Assembly (NCBI RefSeq): GCF_036850765.1
Contig: NC_089494.1
Location: forward strand, 234,378,779 to 234,442,778
Source: Saccopteryx bilineata
Taxonomy: Eukaryota > Chordata > Mammalia > Chiroptera > Emballonuridae
Direction of reading: 5' to 3'
Length of the DNA: 64,000 bases
Below, piece after piece: positions 12,886 through 23,765 of this stretch. The first letter of the stretch is position 1. Each line of letters starts with the position of its first letter. The translations under genes and the position numbers were made by a program. Below the pieces are notes generated by a model, which did no database searches, was not told where the DNA came from, and worked only from the letters and a program-made list of their open reading frames with translations.

Positions 12886-13227
12886 TCAACCTGAGAACTT
12901 TCCCAAGAAGCAGGAGTCACACACATTCAGAAAAAGTCCACAAGGCACTGGAGTTGTGATCACATTTCCACACATTGCAACTAGAGTCCAAGTCCCAATG
13001 ATCACTGCTTCTAGCTGGTAATGATTGAGATAGACTGGTAAAGCCAACAGCAGCATGTATGGAGATGGAGCTTCCGTTTTCTTTAAACTGGAGAGATGAA
13101 CCCAGGGTGCCTTTCCCTGGAGCTCTGCAGCCATGGCGTGGTGAAGAGAACCTTGGGATACACTGTGTTGGGTGGCAGAGGTAAATTTGTCTAAATTAGG
13201 AATCAGGTCCCAGCCTAAAATAGGCAT
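12886..13227 (-). pseudogene. Degraded pol/env-junction-like remnant
   Basis: An open stretch of 113 residues on the minus strand. A block with W-V-H-x-S-x-L-K near residues 42-49 resembles the end of retroviral integrase, where a tryptophan-histidine motif precedes the env start. A hydrophobic stretch (MLLLALPVYL) follows it, which might be an env leader. Its position downstream of the gag-like remnant and upstream of the 3' LTR agrees with this. The match is short, so I hold it as an inference. No function is expected. Confidence 0.35.
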
Positions 13228-13510
13228 GGGGCATTAAGGCAGGAGGAATAAAGAAAACACTATATATTAAACAAGGCAGCAGAAAATAAAGACTATCAAC
13301 ACACACAGAGATCTTTGAGGGATGAATAAAAACCCAAATATTGAGGCAAGGCATAGTAAGTGGCCCTCATGTCCACAAGAAACAAGATCAGTTTACCTGC
13401 TACTTGGAAGAAATACCTTAGGCCTATCCATGGTGATGTAAGATGGGGTCGACAGCCTTGGGCACCTTTAGCCTTCAGTGGTAAGTCCCAGTAGGCTGGG
13501 CAAAGTCAGC

Positions 13511-13804
13511 TCACAGGTGGCTGGAGCAGGGCTGGAAGAGACTAAACCCTCCCTTAGAGAAGTGAAGGGGCAGCTTATCTTCCAGTGTGCCTTTTTCTCC
13601 ACAGCAAAGGTATGTCCCTGATAGACTTTTGCTCAATGCCCTTCCTTTCCACTCTTGAAGCAGGGCCCCAATGAGTCCTATGAGGCTCCTTTGGGGCGTT
13701 GGAGCCTTTAAGGTGTGTGCCAAGAGCTGGTATTTTTTCTGATCTCTTTTGGGCTTTGTCTGCCTTTTTTTTTCCTCTTGGTCATTATAAACCTTAAAAG
13801 CCAT
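13511..13804 (-). pseudogene. Degraded gag-like remnant (possible nucleocapsid region)
   Basis: A 97-residue minus-strand frame rich in Lys/Arg/Gln. It carries a broken zinc-knuckle-like segment (C-C-G-E-K-G near residues 67-72), lacking the normal C-x2-C-x4-H-x4-C spacing. It lies between the primer binding site and the pol-like remnant, where gag belongs. The assignment rests on position and composition more than on similarity. Confidence 0.35.
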
Positions 13805-14511
13805 GCTCAGAAGATCTCACTGAGGTTTTTGAGGGTCCACATCCACCTATATAAACCTTTTCTGTATATCTGGGACTATTTAGAAAAAGACAAAACAGCC
13901 TTACTAGCTAGATCAAATAAAGAGGGTAGAAGTTTGCAAAAAAAAAAAAAGAGGTTTGGCGTCTCCTGTACATCAGCATTCAAAAGAAATTCTTCAAAGT
14001 AAATAGATCTGCAGGAGTTCCAGGACATGACTCTCCCTCTCCCTTGTTTTACAATTGACCCTTAAGCATTTGTTGAGTACATTTTACAACACCTTGATCT
14101 CAAAAACTGCAAGAAACACCCGTCTCAATGCCAGCCTCCAACAAAATACAGCAAATGCACTTTCAAGCAACATTCCCACACCTATCAAAACACTTCTACC
14201 CAATCAATCAATAGGCAATTCAAAGAGTAAAAAAAAAAAATTTACACCTTTGTTAAGCAAATCTACCCTGCTTCAAGCTTTGCAGCTGCAGTAACTTTAG
14301 CTTGAAGCAGTTTGGCCAAATTAGGAAGTGTTTAGGATCTACATTTCATTTTATCCAAATTTCAATGAGCACTCTTTACTTGTTCCAATTAAAATTTTAA
14401 ATTTTTAGGAATGATATTTTATTTTTACAATATTAGAGCTGGCATTTCCAATTTTTGCCTGCATATACTTAATTCAGGCCTTGAAACATTCTGTTCAAAC
14501 AGCTTCTTCTC

Positions 14512-14537
14512 AAACAAACAAACAAACAAACAAACAA
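14512..14537. repeat. (CAAA)n simple repeat
   Basis: About six AAAC units inside the 5' leader of the class II-like provirus. Confidence 0.85.
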
Positions 14538-14739
14538 AAACAACATTCATACAAAAAGAAACAGGTCCCTCACTTTTGATCCTACAACTCTTATATTTAT
14601 TTTTCTCCCGAATTATTTCTTATTATACTTTCTCACCAAACGCTACTTAAAAGCTTCACTCTCTAGAAGCTTTATACTTACTTCGTGTGCACACTTTTGG
14701 GGAGTTCCATTACCTCTCTCCTCTTTCCCTTTTCGATGG

Positions 14740-14757
14740 CCCCATGTTTGGGCACCA
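14740..14757 (-). promoter_or_regulatory. Primer binding site, lysine tRNA type
   Basis: Two bases after the 5' LTR the minus strand reads TGGTGCCCAAACATGGGGC. This is the lysine(1,2) tRNA primer site TGGCGCCCAACGTGGGGC with two CpG-decay changes and one inserted A. Such sites are typical of class II (betaretrovirus-like) elements. Confidence 0.75.
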
Positions 14758-14759
14758 GT

Positions 14760-15220
14760 TGTTGTGGTCCAACCATGACGAGTCTATTACAGGGTCCTCG
14801 AACGGGAAAAGGTCTATCATTGAAATAAATGATAGACAGGGACTTAAAGATATATATATATATACACACACACAGATGGCTTCAGGAGGACGCCACGGCA
14901 AACAGTCCCTACTGTTCCTGAGCCTTAACGCCGCACTCCCAGAAGCACATCCACTTTTATTCATCAAAAAAAAATGTGGTCCATCAGCAGTTCAATTAAG
15001 TTTCCAAGGCAACTCAAAGACAACCCCCACCATACCATCTAAATCTACTTTACACTAATAAGAAACTAGCTTCCAGCCTCCTCCAGAGAATACGGGAGAG
15101 ACAAACACGAGAATCAGGTGTAGCTCTTTGTTAACTAGGCAAATGAGGTGGGGTTTGGGCCTAGCACCTCTGTCCAGATTGCAAAAATACCCTGTTTATT
15201 TATGTGGCCCCCCAAAATTG
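14760..15220 (-). mobile_element. 5' LTR of the class II-like provirus
   Basis: It aligns with the LTR at 12117-12636 through long identical blocks, including TAGCACCTCTGTCCAGATTG and CCAAGGCAACTCA. Its end next to the primer site is sharp at 14760 (ACCACAACA on the minus strand). The outer end, near 15216-15224, is less certain because the two LTRs differ there. Confidence 0.85.
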
Positions 15221-15323
15221 CCCATTACTTTGAATTGCCATCTTTCTTAAAAAAACAATTGACCTTATTGTGTACATCTATTTTTGTCTTTTCTCTTAGA
15301 TTCCATTAAATTATTTGTCTGCA

Positions 15324-15687
15324 CTTTTTTTTTCTTTTTTTAAGTAAAAGACAGAAAGGCAGAGAGATGAGAAGCATCAACTAAGAGTTGTGGCACCTTA
15401 ATTGTTCATTGATTGCTTTTTCATATATGCCTTAACCAGGGGTCTCCAGACAAGCTAGTGACCCCTTGCTCAAGCCAGCAACCTTGGGCTCAAGCCAGCA
15501 ACCTTTGGGCTCAAGCCAGCTACCATAGGGTCACATAGGGTCATGTCTATGATCCCACACTCAAGCCAGTGACACTGCGCTCAAGCCAAATGAGCCTGCA
15601 TTCAAGCTGGTGACCTCAGGTTTTCAAACCTGGGTCCTCAGTGTCCCAAGCCAATGTTCTATTCACTGCACCACCACCTGGTCAAGC
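15324..15687 (-). mobile_element. tRNA-derived SINE, second bat family
   Basis: The minus strand starts GACCAGGTGGTGGTGCAGTG (A-box like), has GGACCCAGGTTTGAAAACC (B-box like), then repeated GGCTTGAGC blocks. It then has CAATCAATGAACAATTAAGG and GATGCTTCTCATCTCTCTGC before an A-rich tail. Relatives lie at 45562-45912 and 52487-52802. Five or six imperfect 21-bp CTCAAGCCAGCAACCTTGGG-like units make up its middle. Confidence 0.85.
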
Positions 15688-15689
15688 TT

Positions 15690-16650
15690 TACTTATTTTA
15701 CTCTATTTGTTTAAAATATTTTTGTGTACTCTAACTTGTTCATATTTTTATATAAATTTAGAATTATTGATCAGTTGTACAAAATATCTGGTGGAGTTTT
15801 AATTGAGATTTCATTGAAACTGTAGATATCTTTAAAATGTTGTCCAATTCATAAACCTGGTTGATTTCTCCCCGTATTTGGATCTTCTATAATTTCTCAC
15901 CAAAATCTGCACAATAGTTCTTTTTTGTTTGTTTGTTTGTTTGTTTTAGATTTTATCTATTGACTTTAGAAAGAGGAGAGAGAGAGAGAAAGGCAAGAAA
16001 GGGGGTCAGGGAAGAGTGGAAAGCATCAATCTGAAGCTGCTTCTCATATGTGGGAGGGGAAAAGAGAGACAGAAAGGAAGGAGAAGGTGAAGGGTGGAGA
16101 AGCAAATGGGTGCTTCTCCTGTGTGCCCTGACTGGGAATTGAACCCGGGACCCCCAAACACAGGGCTGACACTCTACCACTGAGTTTTTAAATATGAAAG
16201 TCTTACACATCTTTTGTAAAATGTATCCCATGTACTTGATGTTTTCTGATAGTAGTAGTATAAATTTTATTATTTTAGTTTTATATTCTGCTTGTTACTC
16301 ATGTACTGTATTTCTAATTTTTGTCTAATGACCTTGAACTCAACAATTTTGTTAACTTCACTTTGAGGTTCTATAGTGTATAGATTCCTTTGGACCTTTT
16401 ACATCCCAATAGTGTTATTTACAAATAATGAGCTTTATTTTTCTCCAATCTTTATGACTCTTTTCTTTCTTTATTTTACTAATTAGGACTTTCATCAAAA
16501 TGTGGAATAGAAGGGATGAAAGTGAACATTCAGGTACTCTTCCTGATCTTAGGGGGAAAGTAATATTTTATATATCAAGTATTATTTTAGCTGTAGATTC
16601 TTTCTAGTCAACAAGTTTGTTTCTTTTCCTTATTTGAGTGTTGAGTTTTG
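15690..16650 (-). mobile_element. Old L1 ORF2 fragment, antisense, split by a SINE
   Basis: The plus strand shows complements of L1 ORF2 blocks: CATTGAAACTGTAGATATC near 15814, CTGATCTTAGGGGGAAAG near 16542, and TTCATCAAAATGTGGAATAG near 16493. It has many stops and no coding capacity. A Ves-type SINE interrupts it at 15921-16185. Confidence 0.7.
15921..16185 (-). mobile_element. Ves-type SINE, older variant, antisense
   Basis: It runs from a (GTTT)n-rich tail at the left to a tRNA-like head at the right. It includes GAGAAGCAAATGGGTGCTTC near 16099 and GGAATTGAACCCGGGACCCC (B-box complement) near 16135. The head is truncated at CTCTACCACTGAG. It is inserted in the L1 fragment and is shorter than the main Ves copies. 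Confidence 0.8.
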
Positions 16651-17034
16651 TTCTAACAAGTAAACACATACTAAAAGATAACCATGATACCACAGAAGGT
16701 TGGTTTTATGCTTCTAAGGACAAGGCTGTTTTGTTTTTTTCTTAGCTCCACAATATAGCCCTTAATTTCTGACATTATTCTAAAGATGGACCCCTTCTGA
16801 GATTTCAGGGAAATATTCATGAGTTTCCTTGTGAAGTTCAAACTCTGACTTTGCAACATGGACAGCTATTGAACTCCCTGCTCAACCTTTTGGCCTCTTA
16901 GTTATTTTCCTCTGTGTAATTGTGATTTATAAAAAGTAATATATATTTGGTCTTTATCTCCTTTTCTAACACAAAACTCCTAAAAATGCCTAGAATTTCC
17001 TAAGTTATAAAAGTATCTTTTGTTGTGTCAATGA
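16651..17034. other. No recognisable feature
   Basis: AT-rich sequence between two L1 pieces, possibly more decayed L1, but not assignable. Confidence 0.4.
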
Positions 17035-17640
17035 GGTTGCTTTTGGACCTTACCTAAGGATGGCAGACCCCATGATGGGAGAAGCAACCTGTGATTATAA
17101 GGATGGAACTTTCAGTCCCACTCTGATTGATCTCTGGGGACAGGAAAGAGACTGGAGATCGACTTAAACACCAATGGACAGTGATTCAATCAGTCATATC
17201 TATTTAAGGAAGCCTCCACAAAACCCCAAAGAGACAGGATTCTGAGAGCCTCCGAGTTGGTGAACACGTACACAGTCAGGGAGAACGGTACACCTGGAGA
17301 GGTCATGGAAATTCTGTACCCTTTCTGCATACCTTGCCCTATGTATCTCTTCCATCTGGCTGTTCCTGAGTTATATTCTTTAAGCCCATGACCTGTTAAG
17401 TAAAACATTTCTCTGAGTTCTGTGAGCTGCTCTAGCAAACTAATTGAATCCAAGGAGGAAGTCATGATCTATAGCCATGGTTAGAGGCACAGGTAACAAG
17501 TATGTGGGGAGGGAAGGCACTCTTAAAGAACTGAGTCCTTAATCTGTGGGATCTGATGTTACCTTCAGATAAATAGTGTCAGAACTGAGTTGAATTGTAG
17601 GATACCTGAGTAGAGTGGAAGAATTGCTTGGTCCCAGGAT
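17035..17640 (+). mobile_element. Ancient placental interspersed repeat, unnamed
   Basis: Blocks such as GAGTTCTGTGAGCTGCTCTA near 17416, GGGATCTGATGTTACCTTCA near 17549 and AGTTGAATTGTAGGATACCT near 17588 recur in many mammalian genomes in this order. I recognise the pattern but cannot name the family with confidence. Confidence 0.55.
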
Positions 17641-17769
17641 ATTATTCCATATATGTAGGTTGGGAATCAGCTGAAGGTTTGAGTGGAATTAATGAGCATA
17701 CTTGGTGACTTTTTTTGGTCCTCTTGTTTCTTAGAATTTTCCATTCAATTCTAGGTTCTCTGCAGCCCC

Positions 17770-18300
17770 AAATTCCAACATTTATTTTTTCAGGAAGAGT
17801 ATATGAATGCTTACTTTCATCACTTCTGTTTAACATTGTGGTAAGTGTCTTAAATAAGGCAAGAAAGAAGTCATAAAGATTGTGTGTGGGGGAAAGCTCA
17901 TTATTTGTAAATACCACAAGTAGGATGTGTAAAATCCAAAGAAATCTACGAACTGCTGAACTTAAAAGTGAAGTTAAGAAAATTGTTGGATTCAAAGTGA
18001 TTAGACAAAATTAGAGATATGGTACACAAGCAACAAACATTTATAATATAAAACTAAAATAATACAATTTATACTACTATCAGAAAACATTAAGTACAGG
18101 GCATACATTTTACAAAAGATGTGTAAGACTTTCACATTTAAAACTACAGTGCAGATTTTGCCGAGAAATTAGAGAAGATCCAAATACATGGAGAAATCTA
18201 CCATGTTTATGGGTCGGATGACAACACTTTAAAGGCATCTACAATTTCAATGTACTTTCTTTATGAGTTATATTTAGTACAAACTGGGAAGTGCTCTCAG
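17770..18300 (+). mobile_element. Old L1 ORF2 fragment
   Basis: It has the L1 ORF2 block order: TTAAATAAGGCAAGAAAGAA near 17850, ACAAGCAACAAACATTTATAA near 18024, ACAAAAGATGTGTAAGACTT near 18112, and AATACATGGAGAAATCTACC near 18182. There are multiple stops and no product. Confidence 0.75.
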
Positions 18301-18434
18301 AAGATAAGCTGGGTAAGTGTGGGGTTCATTTTGTTTCTATTTTTTCCTAGGTTGAATAGTTGTTTTGTTTTGTTTTTACTAACTTGCTAACGATAACTCT
18401 GTTATTAGCAGTAGACTTAGCCTGCTATAAACTG

Positions 18435-18600
18435 TTCCATTATTACCACACTCAAACTCGCCATATTGGATTTCCTATTAGTTCCTCCAACATACAACTC
18501 GTTGCTGTCCTCAGGCTCTCCACACATGCTATCCTTTACCTGAAACACTGCCCCCCTTGTTGGCTGACTACTTTCCAATTGCCCAGCATGTCTGTTTAAA
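18435..18600 (+). mobile_element. Possible L2 LINE 3' end
   Basis: A pyrimidine-rich block with CACACATGCTATCCTTTACC followed by CTGAAACACTGCCCC resembles the L2 3' end. It is short and diverged, so this is a weak call. Confidence 0.4.
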
Positions 18601-18699
18601 TATTAGTTGCTCGACAGTCTTTTTTCAACATTTCCTAACTCATCTAAGTTGCTCCTTCTGCTATCCATACCATAGCAGAGTGTTCCATTTAGCATTTCT

Positions 18700-19110
18700 T
18701 TTTTCTTTTCTTTTTTTTTGTTTTTTGTATTTTTCTGAAGCTGGAAACAGGGAGGGACAGTCGGACAGACTCCCGCATGCGCCAGACCGGGATCCACCTG
18801 GCACGCCCACCAGGGGGGATGCTCTGCCCACCAGCGGGCGATGCTCTGCCCCTCCATGGGCGTTGCTCTGCCGTGACCAGAGCCACTCTAGCGCCCGGGG
18901 CAGAGGCCAAGGAGCCGTCCCCAGCGCCCGGGCCATCCTTGCTCCAATGGAGCCTTGGCTGTGGGAGGGGAAGAGAGAGACAGAGAGGAAGGAGGGGTGG
19001 GGGTGGAGAAGCAAATGGGCGCTTCTCCTATGTGCCCTGGCCGGGAATCTAACCTGGGTCCCCCGCACGCCAGGCCGACGCTCTACCGCTGAGCCAACCA
19101 GCCAGGGCCT
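18700..19110 (-). mobile_element. Ves-type SINE, full length
   Basis: The tRNA-like head lies at the right (GGCCCTGGCTGGTTGGCTCA on the minus strand) and the A-rich tail at the left. A perfect 15-bp target duplication, CCATTTAGCATTTCT, sits at 18685-18699 and 19111-19125. The 198-, 157- and 91-residue frames across it are not genes. This copy has two tandem CACCAG-GGGCGATGCTCTGCC units. Confidence 0.95.
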
Positions 19111-19125
19111 CCATTTAGCATTTCT

Positions 19126-20001
19126 AAGACTCATCCCACTTAGAGTTATTTAATGTTTTCTTCCTTCTTAGAGGGTAAACACCACGAAAGAAATTATACT
19201 GTATACTGTGCCTAGCTGATTAGAAAGCATTTGGTAAATTATGTATAGCTTTTTATAATGCAGAAGTATGAAATATTTTGATGACCTTATTACAAATGTT
19301 GTGAAGGTGATTTATTAAAATCACTGATAAAGAAATTCATCCGAGTACAGATGTGTGTACAGTCTGGCATCGGCCAATAATTTCAGCAAAATTTCTCTGT
19401 CCACTTTGCTATGATTGCCTACTCTATGTACAATGTAGTTCCCTGTGTTTAGCTCAGCAGGACAAGAACAGCAGCCTTTCAGAGGACTTCCTGTGACAAC
19501 TGCAGAAATCAGAGGCTTGAAGAAAAAAGTTCAAATAACTCTTCTAGCAGCTTTTTTATCATCACCAAAAAAAATAAATCCATCTGATAACATTCATTAT
19601 TTATCATTAATAACATCAGCTCTAAGACATAAAAATAAATCTAGTCTAAGAATAAACGTGATCATACTCTTTCCCTCTATCCAGAGCTCTCTTCTTCCTT
19701 GCAGCTCGGACACACACAGAAATTTGTTACATACCTACAGGGTTGAATTAATTCACTAATAGGGTGATGCTGCAACACACACCATTAGATAGATATATTT
19801 TGTCATTTCTTTAGCAAATCAAACCCATTCTCAGAGTCAAGCTTTGGCTATCTTGGGATGGTACTGGGTAACTCCAGTTAGAAACCAGGATCTAGCACAG
19901 GGCATGGCACATAGCAGTTGTTAAATGCACATTTATTTAACAAATCAAATAAAACGGTCACAGTAAAAAATTCAGAACAAAGGCAATTATAGTAAACAAA
20001 A
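19126..20001. other. Sequence downstream of GRXCR1, nothing recognised
   Basis: AT-rich sequence just past the end of the minus-strand gene GRXCR1. It holds a second TTTATT (minus-strand AATAAA) at 19932-19937 that could be an alternative polyadenylation signal. Nothing else is supported. Confidence 0.4.
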
Positions 20002-20007
20002 TTTATT
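20002..20007 (-). terminator. GRXCR1: Candidate GRXCR1 polyadenylation signal
   Basis: AATAAA on the minus strand, about 95 nt after the GRXCR1 stop codon. It is the first canonical signal downstream of the stop, so the 3' UTR may be very short. This is inference; transcript ends would settle it. Confidence 0.5.
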
Positions 20008-20100
20008 GATTAATCCATAAATGTGACCATTAAAAAAAAAGTATAAACCCAATTATTGCCCCGGATAATAAAATGAGGCTTTCCCCGGTAGAAGCACCGC

Positions 20101-20355
<255 letters not shown>

Positions 20356-20749
20356 CTATACTGTTGGTGGTCATAAAAATAATACTGGCATAAATATGGG
20401 TATGGATTGGACACACTTACTTGTATATATGTCACTCAGACTTGCAGAAAAATAGCTGAAGTTTCCTTTATTGCCCCATTAATGGCCATCAATAGCACAA
20501 GCTTAAATTTATATAGCTTGGTGCATTTTAGGTTGAAGGGCACACACTTAGAGAACCCTATCATATAAAAACACGTATTTACAAACAAACACACTTTCAA
20601 CAGTTTCGTGTCTCTGTTTATAGAAAATAGTATCAATAGTATTGAGTCTGGGAAATCAGAATCTCAGAGACCTAAAGGCTGTCGTATGTAGTAGCCGCTA
20701 CCAACTGGAGACCCAACATCATAGTGCACAGCTGAATATGTTTTGTTTT

Positions 20750-21125
20750 GTTTTGTTTGTTTTTTTGTATTTTTCCGAAGCTGGAAACGGGGAGAGACAG
20801 TCAGACTCCCGCATGCGCCCGACCGGGATCCACCCAGCATGCCCACCAGGGGGCGATGCTCTGCCCCTCCAGGGCGTCGCTCTGTTGCGACCAGAGCCAC
20901 TCTAGTGCCTGGGGCAGAGGCCAAGGAGCCATCCCCAGTGCCCGGGCCATCTTTGCTCCAATGGAGCCTCGGCTGCGGGAGGGGAAGAGAGAGACAGAGA
21001 GGAAGGAGAGGGGGAGGGGTGGAGAAGCAGATGGGCGCTTCTCCTGTGTGCCCTGGCTGGGAATTGAACCCGGGACTTCTGCACGCCAGGCCGACGCTCT
21101 ACCACTGAGCCAACCAGCCAGGGCT
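20750..21125 (-). mobile_element. Ves-type SINE, full length
   Basis: The head is at the right (complement of GCCCTGGCTGGTTGGCTCAG) and the tail at the left (TTTTTTGTATTTTTCCGAAG on the plus strand). A short duplication of TGTTTTGTTTT type flanks it, its exact length blurred by the T-rich target. It has a single CACCAGGGGGCGATGCTCTG unit. Confidence 0.93.
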
Positions 21126-21268
21126 TGTTTTGTTTTTAAAAAGCACTTTCAAATGCATTATTACAAAGAAACTTCCCTCAACCTTCCTTTCACACATATA
21201 GACACCTTTGTAAAACAGATAATTCTTTAAGCAACTTTTTGTTCATTTTATATGTGAACAAAATCTTG

Positions 21269-21639
21269 GCCCTGGCAGGTTTGCTCAGTGGTACAGCATC
21301 CACTCCATGTGTCTATATCCCTGTTCGGCTTCCCCATCAGGGCACACAGAAGCAGCACTCATCTGCTTCTCCACCCCTGCCCCCTCCCACTGTCTATCCT
21401 TCCTCCTGCAGCCATGGTTCAACTGGAGAAAGTTGGCCCCTGGCACAGAGGATGGCTCCATGGCCTCTGCCTCAGGCGCTAGAAAATGGCACTTGTTGCA
21501 ATGGAGCAAAGGCGCCAGATGGGCAGAGCATCATCCCCTTGAGGGTTTGCCGAGTTGGATCCTGGTCGGGGTGCATGTGAGAGTCTGTCTCTGCCTCCCC
21601 TCATCTCACTAAATAAAAAAAATAATAAAACAAAAAATG
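21269..21639 (+). mobile_element. Ves-type SINE, diverged copy
   Basis: It starts GCCCTGGCAGGTTTGCTCAG and has a decayed B box (CTGTTCGGCTTCCCC). The usual GAGAATGGCTC-type body follows, then an A-rich tail. The 9-bp duplication AAAATCTTG lies at 21260-21268 and 21640-21648. It is clearly older than the other Ves copies in this intron. Confidence 0.9.
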
Positions 21640-21648
21640 AAAATCTTG

Positions 21649-22139
21649 AGACGTTTACTTAAGTCTATAAAACTTCACAAGGTAGCTATCAGCCTTTCTA
21701 CCTCAAGTAAAAATAAAGAACTCTGAAAGCAGAATGAGAATAACTAGGCAATGTTGAGGATATTATTTTGAAAATTATTTATACACATTTGTTTGCTTTC
21801 TTGAGTAGATAACCTTTGCAAGAGTTTACTAGTGGCATCCATCAGCTGGGGACAGATTAAGAGCCATTATAAAATGAATACAAAAAAAAAAGGTGAGTGA
21901 ATATCAAGCTTCTTTTGACTTGCAAAATAAGAATTTGCAGCAATGTTTGAAAGCACATCTTTGAAACAAGAATATTGGCTAAAATAAGGTTAGGAAATGT
22001 GAATACACACACACACTCTCAGACAAACATGCTGGACATACATATATAAATATATATATAAAGCTCTTCTCTAGAGTTTCACAATTGCACATATAAAACT
22101 GTCAAAAAATGAATGAAAAGGAGCTAGATTAACTGTGTT
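21649..22139. other. No recognisable feature
   Basis: AT-rich intron sequence with a short CA run near 22000 and a TATA-rich run near 22045-22060. Nothing else is supported. Confidence 0.4.
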
Positions 22140-22470
22140 TAACTCACCATTTTTCCAGCACAAACAACTATTATGAACCCTTTTCCCAAGATAAACTCTA
22201 TTCTCTCACAGTTACTGGCTAACGGAATGTGCTTTGGGAAACAAACATTAAGGACATGGTTGCCTTCAAATTTATACATTCCCGGTCCACTTTTCAGATA
22301 TGCATTTTCTGTAAATAGCAAGATTCGCGTGCAATTACAGTTTGACTTAGCTATTGCATCGAAATGGCAAAATTCACATAATAGCTCAGTTTTAGTTGTG
22401 CAAAATTACTTTGATGGAAAGTAATGGCTGCCAACCTGAATGACACAGACAACGAGCTCTGTCACGTGTG
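22140..22470. promoter_or_regulatory. Candidate conserved noncoding block in GRXCR1 intron 3
   Basis: It is not any repeat I know. It keeps CpGs in an otherwise CpG-poor intron (GATTCGCGTGCAATTACAG near 22322, ATTGCATCGAAATGG near 22353). It is rich in homeodomain-type AATTA and TAAT cores. Mixed AT-rich sequence of this kind, without tandem structure, often marks vertebrate noncoding elements. It is an inference without conservation data. Confidence 0.3.
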
Positions 22471-23649
22471 TAGAGATTCAAAGCTCTTCCAAAACGTGAG
22501 AGTGTGTGTAGCAATTCAGTTACCTCGTAGGTGGGATTTTCTCATTTCTTTGTGAAGGAGTTGGCCAAAAAATGGTATATCAAACTTAAAATTATGCATG
22601 ATATTAAAATGTCTTTAGAAAAAACATCTTGAGTAAAAACAAACCTAGTGATGGAAATAGAGTGTGGTTTAAAAGTAAAATATAACAGAATTAGTAAGTA
22701 ATGGTGTTCTTATCAAATTTTAGGAAAAATATGATAGAGCTATGCCAGAATGTTATATTAAAAATACTGAATGACTTGTATGGCGAGAACACCATGTAGT
22801 CAGAGCATGCTGGGTTGGCCTCGGTCCTGGAGAAAGAATTTGCAGGACCCCAGAGTCCAGGACTTCACCCAGTGGTGATGCATTACAAATTGGTCTGGGA
22901 TCCAAGTGAAGTAGGATTGTCAAATTTTGCAACTATATGGATGTCCAGTTATATTTGAGTTTTAGGTAGGCCACAAATAATATTTTGTATAAGTAGGTGC
23001 CAAATATTTTATGGGAGATACTTAAACTAAGAAATTATTAATAATTTATCCAAGATTTAAATGTAAGTGGGAATCCCACATTTTAACTATTTACCAATTT
23101 CAGTATCTTAACAACCAGTACAAACGTGTTTCAATGTATTCAGTAACTAGTACAGCTGCACCAGTGCACACGAGCCAACTGTTAACTCTCGCTATAACCC
23201 AGGACACATGTGAATGACCAAATTCTTGAACAGCATATAGTTTTGAGGTAAAATATGTTTGTGAGGACGAGTAAAGAAAAACAAAGCTGAAATGAATGTG
23301 ACTTATAGGCGGCTTCTTAGGCTCATTGACTAGCTGTGTAACTCACTCCAAACAACAGGCTCAGAGCACACAATTCAAACTGATAACTCAACAAAAAGAA
23401 AAATTATGTTCCATCACGGACCTACAATATGACTGACAAAGATTACTTTCAAAGGACCAAAATGCCATACATTAAATCCGCTAGTACCATTTGTATGCTG
23501 TTTCTTAATAGTTTTATCTGCAAATCAGCTCAAATAAATTTTCTAGAATAAAATTAGTATATAAACACTAATGGCTGAATTGTCATTTTAAAGAGAATCA
23601 CAAATGGACCAAGGCCATCCTAAAATAATGTCACCAGAATCCATGCAAT
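22471..23649. other. No recognisable feature
   Basis: Intron sequence with no exon signals and no repeat family I can name. Confidence 0.4.
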
Positions 23650-23765
23650 GCTAATATGACACCTGTCTTTTACTCAACGGGTTATTGAGATGATTCAATG
23701 AGTTAATTCAAGAAAAATGAATAGAATATTGCCTGACACACAGTAATACCTCAATAAAGTTAGAA
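23650..23765 (+). mobile_element. MIR SINE fragment
   Basis: GGTTATTGAGATGATTCAATGAGTTAA-like sequence, then TTGCCTGACACACAGTAATA and a CTCAATAAA-type end, follows the 3' half of MIR. Confidence 0.7.

Larger units (their letters stand above)
12117..15220 (-). mobile_element. Endogenous retrovirus, class II-like provirus, defective
   Basis: Two similar LTRs (12117-12636 and 14760 to about 15220) flank about 2.1 kb of interior in one orientation. A lysine-type primer binding site follows the 5' LTR and a polypurine tract precedes the 3' LTR. By eye the LTRs differ at roughly 6% of sites outside the microsatellite, so the insertion is old but not ancient. The interior is far shorter than an intact provirus and keeps only degraded gag-like and pol/env-like remnants, so it cannot make virus. 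The right boundary and the target duplication are not clear. Confidence 0.85.

Noticed and set aside
18557..19153. Overlapping frames of up to 198 residues on both strands
   Set aside because: They run through a full Ves SINE with a perfect target duplication. CpG- and GC-rich SINEs give long chance frames on both strands; the same happens at 20664-21230, 25001-25507, 33621-33976, 38984-39359, 51708-52185 and 63372-63811.
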